Positions 27,121 to 40,568 of a stretch of 64,000 nt of DNA are shown piece after piece; positions within the stretch are counted from its first letter, which is position 1; every line of letters begins with the position of its first letter. A program made the translations under genes and the position numbers. The stretch comes from an uncultured Pelagibacteraceae bacterium (lineage in GTDB: Bacteria; Pseudomonadota; Alphaproteobacteria; Pelagibacterales; Pelagibacteraceae). Where the stretch lies: assembly GCA_902626725.1 (NCBI GenBank), contig CACOGI010000003.1, forward strand, positions 30,434 to 94,433, given 5' to 3'. The notes under the pieces are model-generated. The model did not search any database and was not told where the DNA came from. It saw nothing but the letters and a program-made list of their open reading frames with translations.

Positions 27121-27193
27121 GTTTTTAAATTTTAAGCCCTTTATAAATAAAAAAACAATTATTTATACAGTATTAGTGAAAAAATTTTAAAAA

Positions 27194-27222
27194 TTGACAT
27201 ACCAAATAACATCTTGTACAAA
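27194..27222 (+). promoter_or_regulatory. Sigma-70-type promoter for the metX riboswitch transcript
   Basis: A perfect -35 box TTGACA (27194-27199) and TACAAA (27217-27222, 4 of 6) are separated by exactly 17 bases. The expected start point, 7 bases past the -10 element, is 27229, which is the first base of helix P1 of the SAM-II riboswitch. The coincidence of promoter spacing and RNA start strengthens both calls. Confidence 0.72.
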
Positions 27223-27228
27223 ATTTAT

Positions 27229-27279
27229 GCGCTGATTTACCTGAATTGCGAGCGCTTTAAAAAAACCGCTAAAAAAGTT
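27229..27279 (+). ncRNA. SAM-II riboswitch (metX leader)
   Basis: S-adenosylmethionine-sensing pseudoknot. Helix P1 is GCGCT (27229-27233) pairing with AGCGC (27251-27255). The loop begins GATTT directly after the 5' arm and ends ATTGC before the 3' arm, as in known SAM-II RNAs. After an A-rich linker the conserved segment GCTAAAAAAG (27268-27277) supplies the second half of the pseudoknot. The match to the Sargasso Sea metX SAM-II RNA of solved structure is close, from memory of that sequence. SAM binding is expected to lower metX expression. A T-rich stretch follows (27278-27285), then 27 bases to the metX ATG. Confidence 0.9.
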
Positions 27280-27312
27280 TTTTTTCTCTCAATTCAATTA
27301 TCAGCTTAAATT

Positions 27313-28431
27313 ATGAATATTAAAGAAAATATAAAAACATTATTAATAGAAAAACCATTAAAGTTAGACTGTGGTAAAACAATCAATAATTTTCCATTAG
27401 CTTATGAAACCTATGGCACACTTAACAAGAATAGGGATAATGCAATACTTGTTTTTCATGCTTTAACAGGAGATCAATTTGTCACTGGAATAAATCCTAT
27501 TACAAAAAAAGATGGATGGTGGTCCTACGCAGTTGGTCCAAATAAGGCTATAGACACAAATAAATACTTTGTAATTTGTGCAAATGTTATAGGAGGGTGT
27601 ATGGGATCTTTTGGCCCAAGTCACGAAAATCCTGAGACAAAAAAAATGTATGGTACTGATTTTCCAGTTATTACAATTAATGATATGGTAAATGCTCAAA
27701 TAAATTTATTAGATTTTTTTGGGATAAAAAAACTTTTTTCAGTGGTTGGTGGTTCAATGGGTGGGATGCAAGTCTTACAATTTGTAAGTAATTTTCCAGA
27801 TAAAACAAAAACTGCTGTTCCAATTGCTTGTACATCAAGTCACTCAGCTCAAAATATTGCATTTAATGAACTTGGCAGACAGGCTATAGCAGCTGATCAC
27901 AACTGGTCAGATGGAAAATATAATTTAAACAACACTGTACCTGATAAAGGTTTGGCTGTTGCAAGAATGGCTGCACATATAACTTATTTGTCAAAGAAAG
28001 GTCTTCAAGAAAAATTCGGAAGAAAACTACAAGAAAGAGATGATCTTAAATTCGGATTTGACGCAGATTTTCAAATAGAAAGTTATTTGAGATATCAAGG
28101 ATCAGTATTTGTAGATCGCTTTGATGCTAATAGTTATCTTTATATTACCAGAGCAATGGATTATTTTGATTTAGTAAAACAATTTAATGGTAATTTATCT
28201 ATGGCGTTTAAAAATACAAAAGCTAAATTTTTTATAATCTCATTCACATCTGATTGGCTTTATCCAACACAAGAAAATAAGGATATTGTTATTGCTTTAA
28301 ATGCTATTGGTGCAAATGTTGGTTTTGTAGAAATAAAATCTGATAAAGGACACGATTCCTTTTTACTAGATGTTGCTGATTTTTTAAAGGCACTAAAAAA
28401 TTTTTTAGATAAATCATACTCAGAAAAATAA
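27313..28431 (+). CDS. metX: Homoserine O-acetyltransferase
   Basis: Alpha/beta-hydrolase-fold enzyme of 372 residues that acetylates homoserine with acetyl-CoA, the first dedicated step to methionine by direct sulfhydrylation. The nucleophile elbow is VGGSMGGMQVLQF, the acid lies in FTSDWLYPTQ and the His in SDKGHDSFLLD. LAYETYGTLN and ANVIGGCMGS are further family motifs. It is preceded by a SAM-II riboswitch and followed after 2 bases by metW. Substrate choice (acetyl versus succinyl) is not fixed by these motifs. Acetyl is usual with this group. The leader ends without an obvious Shine-Dalgarno sequence. Confidence 0.95.
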   Translation: MNIKENIKTLLIEKPLKLDCGKTINNFPLAYETYGTLNKNRDNAILVFHALTGDQFVTGINPITKKDGWWSYAVGPNKAIDTNKYFVICANVIGGCMGSFGPSHENPETKKMYGTDFPVITINDMVNAQINLLDFFGIKKLFSVVGGSMGGMQVLQFVSNFPDKTKTAVPIACTSSHSAQNIAFNELGRQAIAADHNWSDGKYNLNNTVPDKGLAVARMAAHITYLSKKGLQEKFGRKLQERDDLKFGFDADFQIESYLRYQGSVFVDRFDANSYLYITRAMDYFDLVKQFNGNLSMAFKNTKAKFFIISFTSDWLYPTQENKDIVIALNAIGANVGFVEIKSDKGHDSFLLDVADFLKALKNFLDKSYSEK

Positions 28432-28433
28432 AT

Positions 28434-29030
28434 ATGAAACCAGAATTTAAAATCATATCTCAATTAATTGATGAAAATTCTCAAGTATTAGATGTTGGTT
28501 GTGGTGATGGTATTTTAATGGATTATTTAATTAAAGAGAAAAAAGTAAATATAAGAGGAATAGAAATTTCAAAAACTAAAGTTCAAAACTGTATTGCAAA
28601 AGGATTGACTATAATTGAAGGTAATGCTGAAGAAGATTTGCAACAATTTCCAAATAAGTCTTTTGACTATGTCATATTAAGTCAAACCCTCCAGGCTTTC
28701 CTTAATCCTGAAAAAGTTATTAATGAGCTATTAAGAATTGGCAAACAAGCAATTGTAACGATTCCTAATTTTGGCTACTGGAAAATAAGATTACACCTTT
28801 TATTAAAAGGAACAATGCCAGTGACAAGAACATTGCCTGATGAGTGGTATAACACTCCAAATATTCACCTTTGCACTATAAAAGACTTTGTTTTTTTTAG
28901 TAAAGCTAAAAATTTTAAGCTATCAAAATCTATAGCTCTAAGAAATAATCTGCCATCAGACATTAAAAATTCTAACCTAGATATGAAAAATTTGAGTTCA
29001 AATCTTGGAATTTTTTTAATAGAAAGATAA
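28434..29030 (+). CDS. metW: Methionine biosynthesis protein MetW
   Basis: Class I methyltransferase-like protein of 198 residues. The SAM-binding motif is VLDVGCGDGILMDYL, followed by IRGIEISK and the motif-II region FDYVILSQTLQA. The family-specific FGYWKIRLHLLLKGTMPVT and DEWYNTPNIHLCTIKDF are clear. MetW is required with MetX for methionine synthesis in several proteobacteria, where it associates with MetX and raises its activity. Its place 2 bases after metX under the same riboswitch fits that role. Confidence 0.94.
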   Translation: MKPEFKIISQLIDENSQVLDVGCGDGILMDYLIKEKKVNIRGIEISKTKVQNCIAKGLTIIEGNAEEDLQQFPNKSFDYVILSQTLQAFLNPEKVINELLRIGKQAIVTIPNFGYWKIRLHLLLKGTMPVTRTLPDEWYNTPNIHLCTIKDFVFFSKAKNFKLSKSIALRNNLPSDIKNSNLDMKNLSSNLGIFLIER

Positions 29031-29031
29031 A

Positions 29032-29751
29032 ATGGAAATAAAAATAATCCCATGTTTAAATGATAATTATTCATATTTAATTTTTGATAAAATAAAAAAA
29101 AATGCGTGTGTTATAGATCCTAGTGAAGCAAAACCTATTATTGAGGTAATTGAAAAAAATAAAATAAACTTAAAATATATCTTAAATACACATCATCATT
29201 ATGATCATGTGGGTGGAAATAAAGAGTTAAAAGAAAAATATAAATCAAAGATAGTTGGATTTAAAGAAGATAAAGATCGAATTCCTGAAATTGATATTAT
29301 GGTAGAAGATAACCAAATTTGGAAAAATGAAAATTTTGAAGCGAAAATTTATCATATTCCAGGCCACACATCAGGTCATATAGCCTTCCATTTTTTTAAA
29401 GAGAAAAAAATTTTTACTGGTGATACATTGTTTTCTTTGGGTTGCGGTAGAATTTTTGAAGGCACATATGAACAAATGTTCAATTCGCTGAAAAAAATTA
29501 AAGATCTTCCAAGAGATACTGAAATTTATTGTGGACATGAATACACCTTACAAAATGGAAATTTTTGTTTAACACATGATTCCTCTAATTTAAAATTAAA
29601 AGTAAAAATTGAAAACGTTAAAAAAAAATTAGAGAATAGCTTACCAAGTATCCCAACAATTTTAGCAGATGAAATTGAATGCAATATATTTCTCAAGGCC
29701 AAAGATTTAAAAAGCTTTTCAAAATTGAGAGATTTAAAGGATAATTTTTAG
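29032..29751 (+). CDS. gloB: Hydroxyacylglutathione hydrolase (glyoxalase II)
   Basis: Binuclear metallo-beta-lactamase-fold hydrolase of 239 residues that converts S-lactoylglutathione to lactate and glutathione. Metal ligands are in NTHHHYDHVGGN, IPGHTSGHIAFH, FTGDTLFSLGCGRIFEG and YCGHEYTLQN. The C-terminal substrate domain is present but slightly short (about 240 residues against 250-260). It follows metW by one base, so it is probably within the SAM-II controlled transcript, although its job is methylglyoxal detoxification. Confidence 0.93.
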   Translation: MEIKIIPCLNDNYSYLIFDKIKKNACVIDPSEAKPIIEVIEKNKINLKYILNTHHHYDHVGGNKELKEKYKSKIVGFKEDKDRIPEIDIMVEDNQIWKNENFEAKIYHIPGHTSGHIAFHFFKEKKIFTGDTLFSLGCGRIFEGTYEQMFNSLKKIKDLPRDTEIYCGHEYTLQNGNFCLTHDSSNLKLKVKIENVKKKLENSLPSIPTILADEIECNIFLKAKDLKSFSKLRDLKDNF

Positions 29752-29761
29752 CTGATAGACC

Positions 29762-29789
29762 TTGACTATAGTGTCTCCCAGACTATATT
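29762..29789 (+). promoter_or_regulatory. Sigma-70-type promoter for rplU-rpmA
   Basis: TTGACT (29762-29767, 5 of 6) and TATATT (29784-29789, 5 of 6) are 16 bases apart, 28 bases before the rplU ATG. The heptamer GACTATA occurs twice, overlapping both boxes (29764-29770 and 29781-29787). It lies in the 65-base gap after gloB and would start the ribosomal protein unit. Confidence 0.6.
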
Positions 29790-29816
29790 GCGATAATTAA
29801 AATTTACATAAATTAT

Positions 29817-30218
29817 ATGTCTTACGCAATAATACAAACAGGTGGAAAGCAATACAAAGTTAAATCAGGAGAAATTTTGAAAATCGAAAAATTACCTGGT
29901 TCAAAATCTGATACAAAAGTAGAATTTAAGGAAATATTAGCTTATGGGGATGACAAAATAATTGAAATTGGAGCGCCAACTGTTCAAGGTGCAAAAGTAG
30001 AGGCTAATTTAATTAAAAATAGCAAAAATAGAACTGTTTTAATTTTTAAAAAAAGACGAAGACAAAATTCAAGAAGAAAGAATGGACATAGACAACAATA
30101 TTCTATGATAAAAATTAACAAAATTTTTTCAAAAGATGGTAAAGTTTTATCTGAAGCTGAAAAAATTACAAAGCCTTCGAAAAAGAAAGAAGAGCCTAAA
30201 AAGGCAGCAAATAAATAA
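29817..30218 (+). CDS. rplU: 50S ribosomal protein L21
   Basis: Large-subunit ribosomal protein of 133 residues. The N-terminal YAIIQTGGKQYKVKSGE is the family signature, and the core ends in KKRRRQNSRRKNGHRQQYSMIKI. It carries a C-terminal lysine-rich tail of about 25 residues beyond the minimal length, as often seen in alphaproteobacteria. It starts the conserved rplU-rpmA-obgE cluster, and rpmA follows after 13 bases. Confidence 0.97.
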   Translation: MSYAIIQTGGKQYKVKSGEILKIEKLPGSKSDTKVEFKEILAYGDDKIIEIGAPTVQGAKVEANLIKNSKNRTVLIFKKRRRQNSRRKNGHRQQYSMIKINKIFSKDGKVLSEAEKITKPSKKKEEPKKAANK

Positions 30219-30231
30219 TTGGTAATAAACT

Positions 30232-30486
30232 ATGGCAACAAAAAAAGCAGGTGGATCATCTAGAAACGGACGTGACAGTGCCGGACGAAGACTTGGTGTC
30301 AAAAAGTATGGTGGTGAAACTGTAATACCTGGAAATATCATTGTTAGACAAAGAGGTACTAAAATTTTTCCTGGTGAAAATGTAGGAATGGGTAAAGATC
30401 ACTCAATTTTCTCAGTAATTAAAGGTAAAGTAGTTTTTAAAAAAACTAAATCAGATAGAACATTTGTTTCTGTAAAACCCAATTAA
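30232..30486 (+). CDS. rpmA: 50S ribosomal protein L27
   Basis: Large-subunit protein of 84 residues whose N-terminus reaches toward the peptidyl transferase centre. [27 protein letters not shown] is the family signature, here with a mature-type N-terminus that needs no processing. [13 protein letters not shown] and GKDHSIF follow. It lies between rplU and obgE, the standard bacterial order. Confidence 0.98.
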   Translation: MATKKAGGSSRNGRDSAGRRLGVKKYGGETVIPGNIIVRQRGTKIFPGENVGMGKDHSIFSVIKGKVVFKKTKSDRTFVSVKPN

Positions 30487-30487
30487 T

Positions 30488-32593
<2,106 letters not shown>

Positions 32594-32594
<1 letters not shown>

Positions 32595-33844
32595 TGAAAA
32601 ATTTATTAGTCAAAATTGGTAAACAATCAAAAAAAGCCTTTTTATCCCAAATTCATTCAAATAAAAAAAATAAAGTGTTAAAAGACTATTGCTCACTTAT
32701 CCAAAAAAATAAAAAAATAATTATTAAAGAAAATAAAAAAGATATTAAGAATGCTTTCAAAAAAAAGATTAAAGATAACTTAATCCAAAGACTTATACTG
32801 GATGATAAAAAAATTTTAAGCATAATCTTTTCAATTAAAAAAATTATTAAATTAAAAGATCCTACTAATATTGTTTTAGAAAAATGGAAAAGACCTAATG
32901 GTTTAAACATTTCTAAAATATCTATTCCTATAGGTGTCATTGGTGTAATCTATGAAAGTAGACCCAATGTAACTTCGGATGTTGCCTCTTTATGTTTTAA
33001 ATCTGGAAATCCAGTTATTTTAAAAGGAGGTTCTGAAGCATTTTACTCAAATCTTATTTTGTCAAAACTATTTAGAAAATCACTTAAAAAAAACCAGGTA
33101 GATGAAAATTTTGTTCAATTTTTAAATATTAAAAATAGAAAAGTAGTTGATTATTTATTAATAAAAATGAATAAATTTATTGACGTAATTATACCTAGAG
33201 GGGGCAAAAATTTAGTAAAAAAAGTTCAAAATCTTTCAATAGTTCCAACAATTGGCCACCTAGAAGGCATTTGTCATTCCTATGTCGATAAAGATGCAAA
33301 TCCTAAAATTGCAGAAAAAATTATTCACAATGCCAAATTAAGAAATACAGCAATATGCGGAGCAACGGAAACTATTCTTTTGCATGAAAAGATAATCAAA
33401 AAATTTGGTATTCAAATTTTAAAAAATTTAGAAGATAATGGATGTAAAATTATTGGAGATAATAAAATTAGGAAATTTTATAAAAAAAAGATACAAAAAG
33501 CCTCCATTAAAGATTGGTCAAAAGAATACCTATCACCAATTGTATCTGTAAAATCCGTAAAGAATGTTGATGAAGCAATAAGTCATATCAATAGATTTGG
33601 AACTATGCATACAGATTGTATAATCACACAAAATATTAAAACCTCAAAAAAATTTTTAAAAGAAGTAAAAAGTTCGATTGCAATGCATAATACATCTACA
33701 CAATTTGCTGATGGAGGGGAATTTGGTTTTGGAGGTGAGGTTGGTATTTCTACAAATACACTTCCACCAAGAGGCCCCATTGGTCTAAAACAACTAGTTT
33801 CATATAAATATCATATTACAAGCAAAGGAAAAATAAGGAAATAA
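32594..33844 (+). CDS. proA: Gamma-glutamyl phosphate reductase
   Basis: Second enzyme of proline synthesis, reducing glutamyl phosphate to glutamate semialdehyde with NADPH. The 416-residue aldehyde-dehydrogenase-fold protein has IPIGVIGVIYESRPNVT, NPVILKGGSEA, IIPRGGKNLV, the catalytic Cys region LRNTAICGATET and TQFADGGEFGFGGEVGIST near the end. It is translationally coupled to proB by a TAATG junction. The lysine content is very high for the family, as expected in this AT-rich genome. Confidence 0.97.
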
Positions 33845-33845
33845 T

Positions 33846-34367
33846 TTGAATTTAAAAAAAAATAAAATTGGGATTTTAGGTGGATCTTTTGATCCAGCTC
33901 ACAAAGGACACTTGGCAATATCAAGAGAAGCTGCAAAAAAATTTAAGTTAAAAAAGGTAATATGGGCAATTACAAAAAAAAATCCTTTTAAGAAAAAAAG
34001 TGATAATAATATTTCTGCTAGAATCAGGTATTGTAGAAGAATTGTTAAGAAAAAGAATTTTATTAAGATAAAATTTTTTGAAAATATTATTAAGTCAAAT
34101 AAAACAATTGATCTTATTAATCATCTCTCTAAAAATAAAAAGAGTGAAATTTATTTCATAATGGGAGCAGACAATTTAATTAATTTTCATAAATGGCACA
34201 AGTGGAGGATAATTTCAAAAAAATGTAATATCATTGTATTTGACCGTCATGGTTATAAAAAAAAATCACTAAATTCAAAGGCATATAAAAGCCTAGGTAA
34301 CGAAAAATTGAAATTTATTAACTTTAATAAAGTCAATATTTCATCTTCTCAATTAAGAAAAATTTGA
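33846..34367 (+). CDS. nadD: Nicotinate-nucleotide adenylyltransferase
   Basis: Adenylyltransferase that makes deamido-NAD from nicotinate mononucleotide and ATP. The nucleotidyl-transfer motif is GILGGSFDPAHKGHLAIS near residue 9, followed by the MGADNLINFHKWHKW segment and the terminal ISSSQLRK motif. The protein is only 173 residues, ending just 3 residues after the SSS motif, whereas most NadD proteins carry another 20 or more. The start is TTG at 33846, one base after the proA stop. It belongs to the proB-proA-nadD-rsfS run. Confidence 0.92.
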   Translation: MNLKKNKIGILGGSFDPAHKGHLAISREAAKKFKLKKVIWAITKKNPFKKKSDNNISARIRYCRRIVKKKNFIKIKFFENIIKSNKTIDLINHLSKNKKSEIYFIMGADNLINFHKWHKWRIISKKCNIIVFDRHGYKKKSLNSKAYKSLGNEKLKFINFNKVNISSSQLRKI

Positions 34368-34384
34368 TAATCTTTTATTAATTA

Positions 34385-34735
34385 ATGGATAAAATTTCAG
34401 ATTTAAAAACGATCATCATAAAAACTTTAGATATTAATAAAGCCCAAGACATTATAAGTATTGATCTCAAGGATAAAAGTTCTATGGCAGACTATATGAT
34501 TATTGCTAGCGGAACCTCATCTCGACACATTCAATCTTTATCTGAACAAGTTTTGGAAAAATTAAAAGATAATGGAATAAATAATTCTAAAATAGAGGGA
34601 AAAGAAAGTAATGAATGGAAACTGGTTGATGGTATAGATTTAATTGTTCATATTTTTCATCCTGAAAAAAGAAAATTTTATGAACTTGAAAAAATGTGGT
34701 CTGAATTAATTCCCAAAGAAAAGCTTATAATATGA
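34385..34735 (+). CDS. rsfS: Ribosomal silencing factor RsfS
   Basis: Small factor of 116 residues that binds L14 and blocks subunit joining during starvation. Family motifs are DIISIDLKDKSSMADYMIIASGTSSRHI, IEGKESNEWKLVD and DLIVHIFHPEKRKFYELEKMW. It lies after nadD in the order usual for alphaproteobacteria. The rlmH gene that commonly follows is absent, and ctpA overlaps its end by 4 bases instead. Confidence 0.96.
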   Translation: MDKISDLKTIIIKTLDINKAQDIISIDLKDKSSMADYMIIASGTSSRHIQSLSEQVLEKLKDNGINNSKIEGKESNEWKLVDGIDLIVHIFHPEKRKFYELEKMWSELIPKEKLII

Positions 34736-35868
34736 TTAAAAAAAAATTATTAATTATATTTTTCTCTTACATGTTATTTCTACAAGGAGTTAATTCTTCA
34801 GAGAATGAAATATATAAAAAGATAGACTTATTCGGAGAGGTTCTTGAAAAAATAAATAAGGAATATGTAGATGAGATAAATCAATCAGAAAGTATGGACT
34901 CTGCAATTAATGGTCTTCTCCAATCTTTAGATCCCTATTCTGCTTATATGTCTCCTGAAATATTCAATGAAATGCAAACTGAAACAAGTGGAAAGTTTGG
35001 AGGGCTTGGTATTGAGGTAAGTATGGAGTCTGGTGTTGTTAAAGTTATCTCTCCTATTGATGATACCCCCGCCTCGCGAGCAGGTATCAAAGCGGGTGAC
35101 TACATTGTCAAAATAAATGAGATACAAGTTCAAGGTAAGTCGCTCAGTGAAGCTGTTGATTTAATGAGAGGTCCAGTAGGGTCTGGAATAGAATTAACTG
35201 TTAGAAGAAGAGGTGAAAAAAAGGCACTTACATTTAATATTGTTAGAGAAATTATTCAAATTCAATCTGTAAAAGCTGATCTCTTAGAAAAAAATATTGG
35301 TTATATTAGATTAACTTCATTTAATGAAAACAGTGGTTCACAATTTAAAAAAGAGATTCAGAAGTTAGAAAAAAATAAAAATATAAAATCTTATATTCTT
35401 GACTTAAGAAATAATCCAGGTGGATTGCTTTCTCAAGCAATAAGTATATCTGACTATTTTTTAGATAATGGAGAAATAGTATCAACAAAAAGTAGAAAAG
35501 TTTCTGAAAATAGAAAATGGTTTGCAAAAAAAGGTGATTTAATAAATGGAAAAACCTTAGTTGTTTTAATTAATTATGGATCGGCATCTGCATCAGAAAT
35601 TGTTGCTGGCGCTTTGCAAGATCACAAAAGAGCAATTTTATTAGGAGAAAATAGCTATGGGAAAGGTTCTGTTCAATCAATAATTCCTCTTAAAAATGAT
35701 GGTGCAATAAGATTAACAATAGCTAAATATTACTTACCATCGGGCAAATCAATTTCAGAAGTTGGAGTATCACCAGATATTGAAATAAATGAAGAAAATG
35801 ACAATTTTCAAATAAAAACTGAAACGGATAATCAACTTAACTACGCTATTAAACTACTTAAGGGTTGA
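34732..35868 (+). CDS. ctpA: Carboxy-terminal processing protease (S41 family)
   Basis: Periplasmic serine protease of 378 residues. A signal peptide covers about residues 1-22. The PDZ domain (about 85-165) contains GGLGIEVSMESGVV and SRAGIKAGDYIVKIN. The protease core has LDLRNNPGGLL, the catalytic serine within GSASASEI (284-290) and Lys311 in NSYGKGSVQ, forming a Ser-Lys dyad. Targets in related bacteria include envelope and peptidoglycan-hydrolase proteins. It overlaps rsfS by 4 bases. The murein hydrolase activator gene that often precedes it in relatives is not present. Confidence 0.95.
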   Translation: MIKKKLLIIFFSYMLFLQGVNSSENEIYKKIDLFGEVLEKINKEYVDEINQSESMDSAINGLLQSLDPYSAYMSPEIFNEMQTETSGKFGGLGIEVSMESGVVKVISPIDDTPASRAGIKAGDYIVKINEIQVQGKSLSEAVDLMRGPVGSGIELTVRRRGEKKALTFNIVREIIQIQSVKADLLEKNIGYIRLTSFNENSGSQFKKEIQKLEKNKNIKSYILDLRNNPGGLLSQAISISDYFLDNGEIVSTKSRKVSENRKWFAKKGDLINGKTLVVLINYGSASASEIVAGALQDHKRAILLGENSYGKGSVQSIIPLKNDGAIRLTIAKYYLPSGKSISEVGVSPDIEINEENDNFQIKTETDNQLNYAIKLLKG

Positions 35869-35869
35869 G

Positions 35870-36349
35870 ATGGATGAAAAATTTAAAAATCTACCTCTTA
35901 GAAATGGGGTAGGAATAGTTGTTTTAAATAAAGATAATAAAATTTTCGTAGCTAAGAGAATTGATAATCCCAAAAATTACTGGCAAATGCCACAAGGGGG
36001 TGTAGACGATGGAGAGGATTTTTTAGCGGCTGCATATAGAGAGCTTGAAGAAGAAACGAGTATTAGAAATGTAAAGCTTATTAAAGAAATTGATGGCACA
36101 ATGACCTATGAGCTTCCAGGGCATTTATTAGGAATAATATGGAAAGGAAAATACAAAGGTCAAAGACAAAAATGGTTTCTGATGAGATACTTGGGTAGTG
36201 ATGACGAAATAAATATTAAAACTAATAAACCTGAATTTTTAGATTGGAAGTGGATAGATTTGAATATGTTAACTGAAGTTGTAGTAGACTTTAAACTTCA
36301 TGTATATAAAGAGCTAAAGGAAAAAATAAAAAAACAATTAATTAAGTAA
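35870..36349 (+). CDS. rppH: RNA pyrophosphohydrolase
   Basis: Nudix hydrolase of 159 residues that removes pyrophosphate from mRNA 5' ends and so opens them to RNase E-type decay. LRNGVGIVVLNKDN and WQMPQGGVDDGED lead into the Nudix box (about residues 43-65), whose RELEEETSI has Ser in place of the usual Gly. WKWIDLNML and the C-terminal helix are typical. It begins one base after ctpA and its end overlaps the convergent atpC by 12 bases. Confidence 0.94.
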   Translation: MDEKFKNLPLRNGVGIVVLNKDNKIFVAKRIDNPKNYWQMPQGGVDDGEDFLAAAYRELEEETSIRNVKLIKEIDGTMTYELPGHLLGIIWKGKYKGQRQKWFLMRYLGSDDEINIKTNKPEFLDWKWIDLNMLTEVVVDFKLHVYKELKEKIKKQLIK

Positions 36350-36729
36350 TTTTAAAGTTTCAACTTTTTGGTCAGCTAAATATTTCAACTCATCACTTAT
36401 TTCAGTTTTATTAGCTTCCTCTTCGGCAATTTTTAGTAAATCTTGTATTTTATTTTTTCCAATATCTTTTAAATTTAAGATAGAACTGGTAAGCAGAGAC
36501 AGGTTATTATTTTTAAATTCAACAATACCATCCTCTACATAATACTTCTCTCCCCCAGATTTTGCTTGAATAGTAATTATTCCTGGCTTTAAAAATGAGA
36601 TTATCGAAATATGATCTTTAAGTATTCCCATTTCACCCTCAAAAGCAGGGACAACCACTTCCGTTACGTCATCCTTAGACAAAAAAGATTTGTCTGGATT
36701 TACAATTTCTATTTTAAATTCTTCACTCA

Positions 36730-36730
<1 letters not shown>
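36338..36730 (-). CDS. atpC: ATP synthase F1 epsilon subunit
   Basis: Central-stalk subunit of 130 residues that couples and can inhibit rotation. The N-terminal beta-sandwich is visible as FKIEIVNPDKSFLSKDDVTEVVVPAFEGEMGIL with HI following, and the gene ends with a short charged helix. It is last in the atpHAGDC unit, sharing one base with the end of atpD, and overlaps convergent rppH by 12 bases. Confidence 0.95.
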
Positions 36731-39023
<2,293 letters not shown>

Positions 39024-39031
39024 AAAATTAA

Positions 39032-40567
39032 TTAAGATTTAAAATTTTTTTTCAATTTAGTTATAACTTCAACTAAACTTTTTTCAGTATCTTCCTCTAA
39101 CTTTCCTGAGCTTAAAATTGACGCTAAAATCTCAGGTTTATCAGACTTACATTTATCGATTATTTTGTTTTCAAAATCTGCAATTTCTTTTTGGTTTATA
39201 TCATCTAGATATCCTTTTACTCCACAAAACACTGAAATGACTTGTTCTGCTACTGTCATTGGAGAGTACTGTTTTTGTTTTAAAAGTTCAGTTAATTTAG
39301 ATCCTCTATTTAAAAGTTGTTGAGTTGAAGCATCTAAATCAGAACCAAATTGAGCAAATGCTGCCATTTCTCTGTATTGTGCCAACTCAAGTTTCATTGA
39401 ACCTGATACTTTTTTCATTGCTTTTGTTTGAGCGGCTGATCCAACTCTAGAAACTGACAATCCAACGTTAATAGCAGGTCTAATACCTTGATTGAATAAT
39501 TCTGTCTCTAAAAATATTTGTCCATCCGTGATTGAAATTACATTAGTTGGAATATAAGCAGATACGTCACCACCTTGTGTTTCAATAATTGGAAGTGCTG
39601 TTAAAGATCCCCCGCCGTGTTCGTCACTTAATTTTGCGGCTCTTTCTAATAATCGACTGTGTAGGTAAAATACATCTCCCGGATATGCCTCTCTTCCTGG
39701 AGGTCTTCTTAATATAAGTGACATTTGTCGGTATGCAACTGCTTGTTTTGAAAGATCATCATAAATGATTAATGCATGCATTCCATTATCTCTAAAATAT
39801 TCACCCATAGCACAACCTGTGTAAGGAGCTAAAAATTGCAAGGGTGCAGAGTCAGAGGCTGTTGCGGCAACAATTGTTGTGTACTCCATTGCACCAGCTT
39901 CCTCTAAAGTTTTTTGAATTTGTCTTACTGTTGATCTTTTTTGTCCTACAGCAACATAAATACAATATAGTTTTTGTTTTTCATCACCCGAATCATTAAT
40001 TTTTTTTTGGTTTATTATTGCATCAATTGCGACAGCTGTTTTGCCAGTTTGTCTATCACCAATAATTAATTCCCTTTGACCTCTTCCAATTGGAACAAGG
40101 CTATCAATCGATTTCAGCCCTGTTTGCATTGGTTCACTGACTGATTGTCTTGGAATAATTCCTGGAGCCTTTACTTCTACCCTGCTTTTTTTAACACCTT
40201 TATCTAAAGCACCTTTTCCATCAATTGGATTTCCTAATCCATCCACAACTCTACCTAATAACTCTTTTCCAACTGGTGTATCGACAATGCTTCCCGTTCT
40301 TTTTACAACATCTCCCTCTTTAATATTTCGATCATCTCCAAAAATAACTACACCGACATTTTCACTTTCTAAATTCAAAGCCATACCCTTAGAACCATCT
40401 GAAAATTCAACCATCTCTCCAGCTTGGACATTGTCTAAACCATAAATTCTCGCTATCCCATCACCTACAGATAAAACTTGTCCTACCTCAGAAATTTCTG
40501 CTTTTTCTCCAAAATTTTTTATTTGTTCTTTTAATATTTTTGTCACTTCTGACGGATTAATTTCCAT
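39032..40567 (-). CDS. atpA: ATP synthase F1 alpha subunit
   Basis: Non-catalytic nucleotide-binding subunit of 511 residues. The Walker A motif is [15 protein letters not shown], and [30 protein letters not shown] and [20 protein letters not shown] follow. Its N-terminus binds delta. It starts 1 base after the atpH stop codon. Confidence 0.99.
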   Translation of the reverse strand: MEINPSEVTKILKEQIKNFGEKAEISEVGQVLSVGDGIARIYGLDNVQAGEMVEFSDGSKGMALNLESENVGVVIFGDDRNIKEGDVVKRTGSIVDTPVGKELLGRVVDGLGNPIDGKGALDKGVKKSRVEVKAPGIIPRQSVSEPMQTGLKSIDSLVPIGRGQRELIIGDRQTGKTAVAIDAIINQKKINDSGDEKQKLYCIYVAVGQKRSTVRQIQKTLEEAGAMEYTTIVAATASDSAPLQFLAPYTGCAMGEYFRDNGMHALIIYDDLSKQAVAYRQMSLILRRPPGREAYPGDVFYLHSRLLERAAKLSDEHGGGSLTALPIIETQGGDVSAYIPTNVISITDGQIFLETELFNQGIRPAINVGLSVSRVGSAAQTKAMKKVSGSMKLELAQYREMAAFAQFGSDLDASTQQLLNRGSKLTELLKQKQYSPMTVAEQVISVFCGVKGYLDDINQKEIADFENKIIDKCKSDKPEILASILSSGKLEEDTEKSLVEVITKLKKNFKS

Positions 40568-40568
40568 G

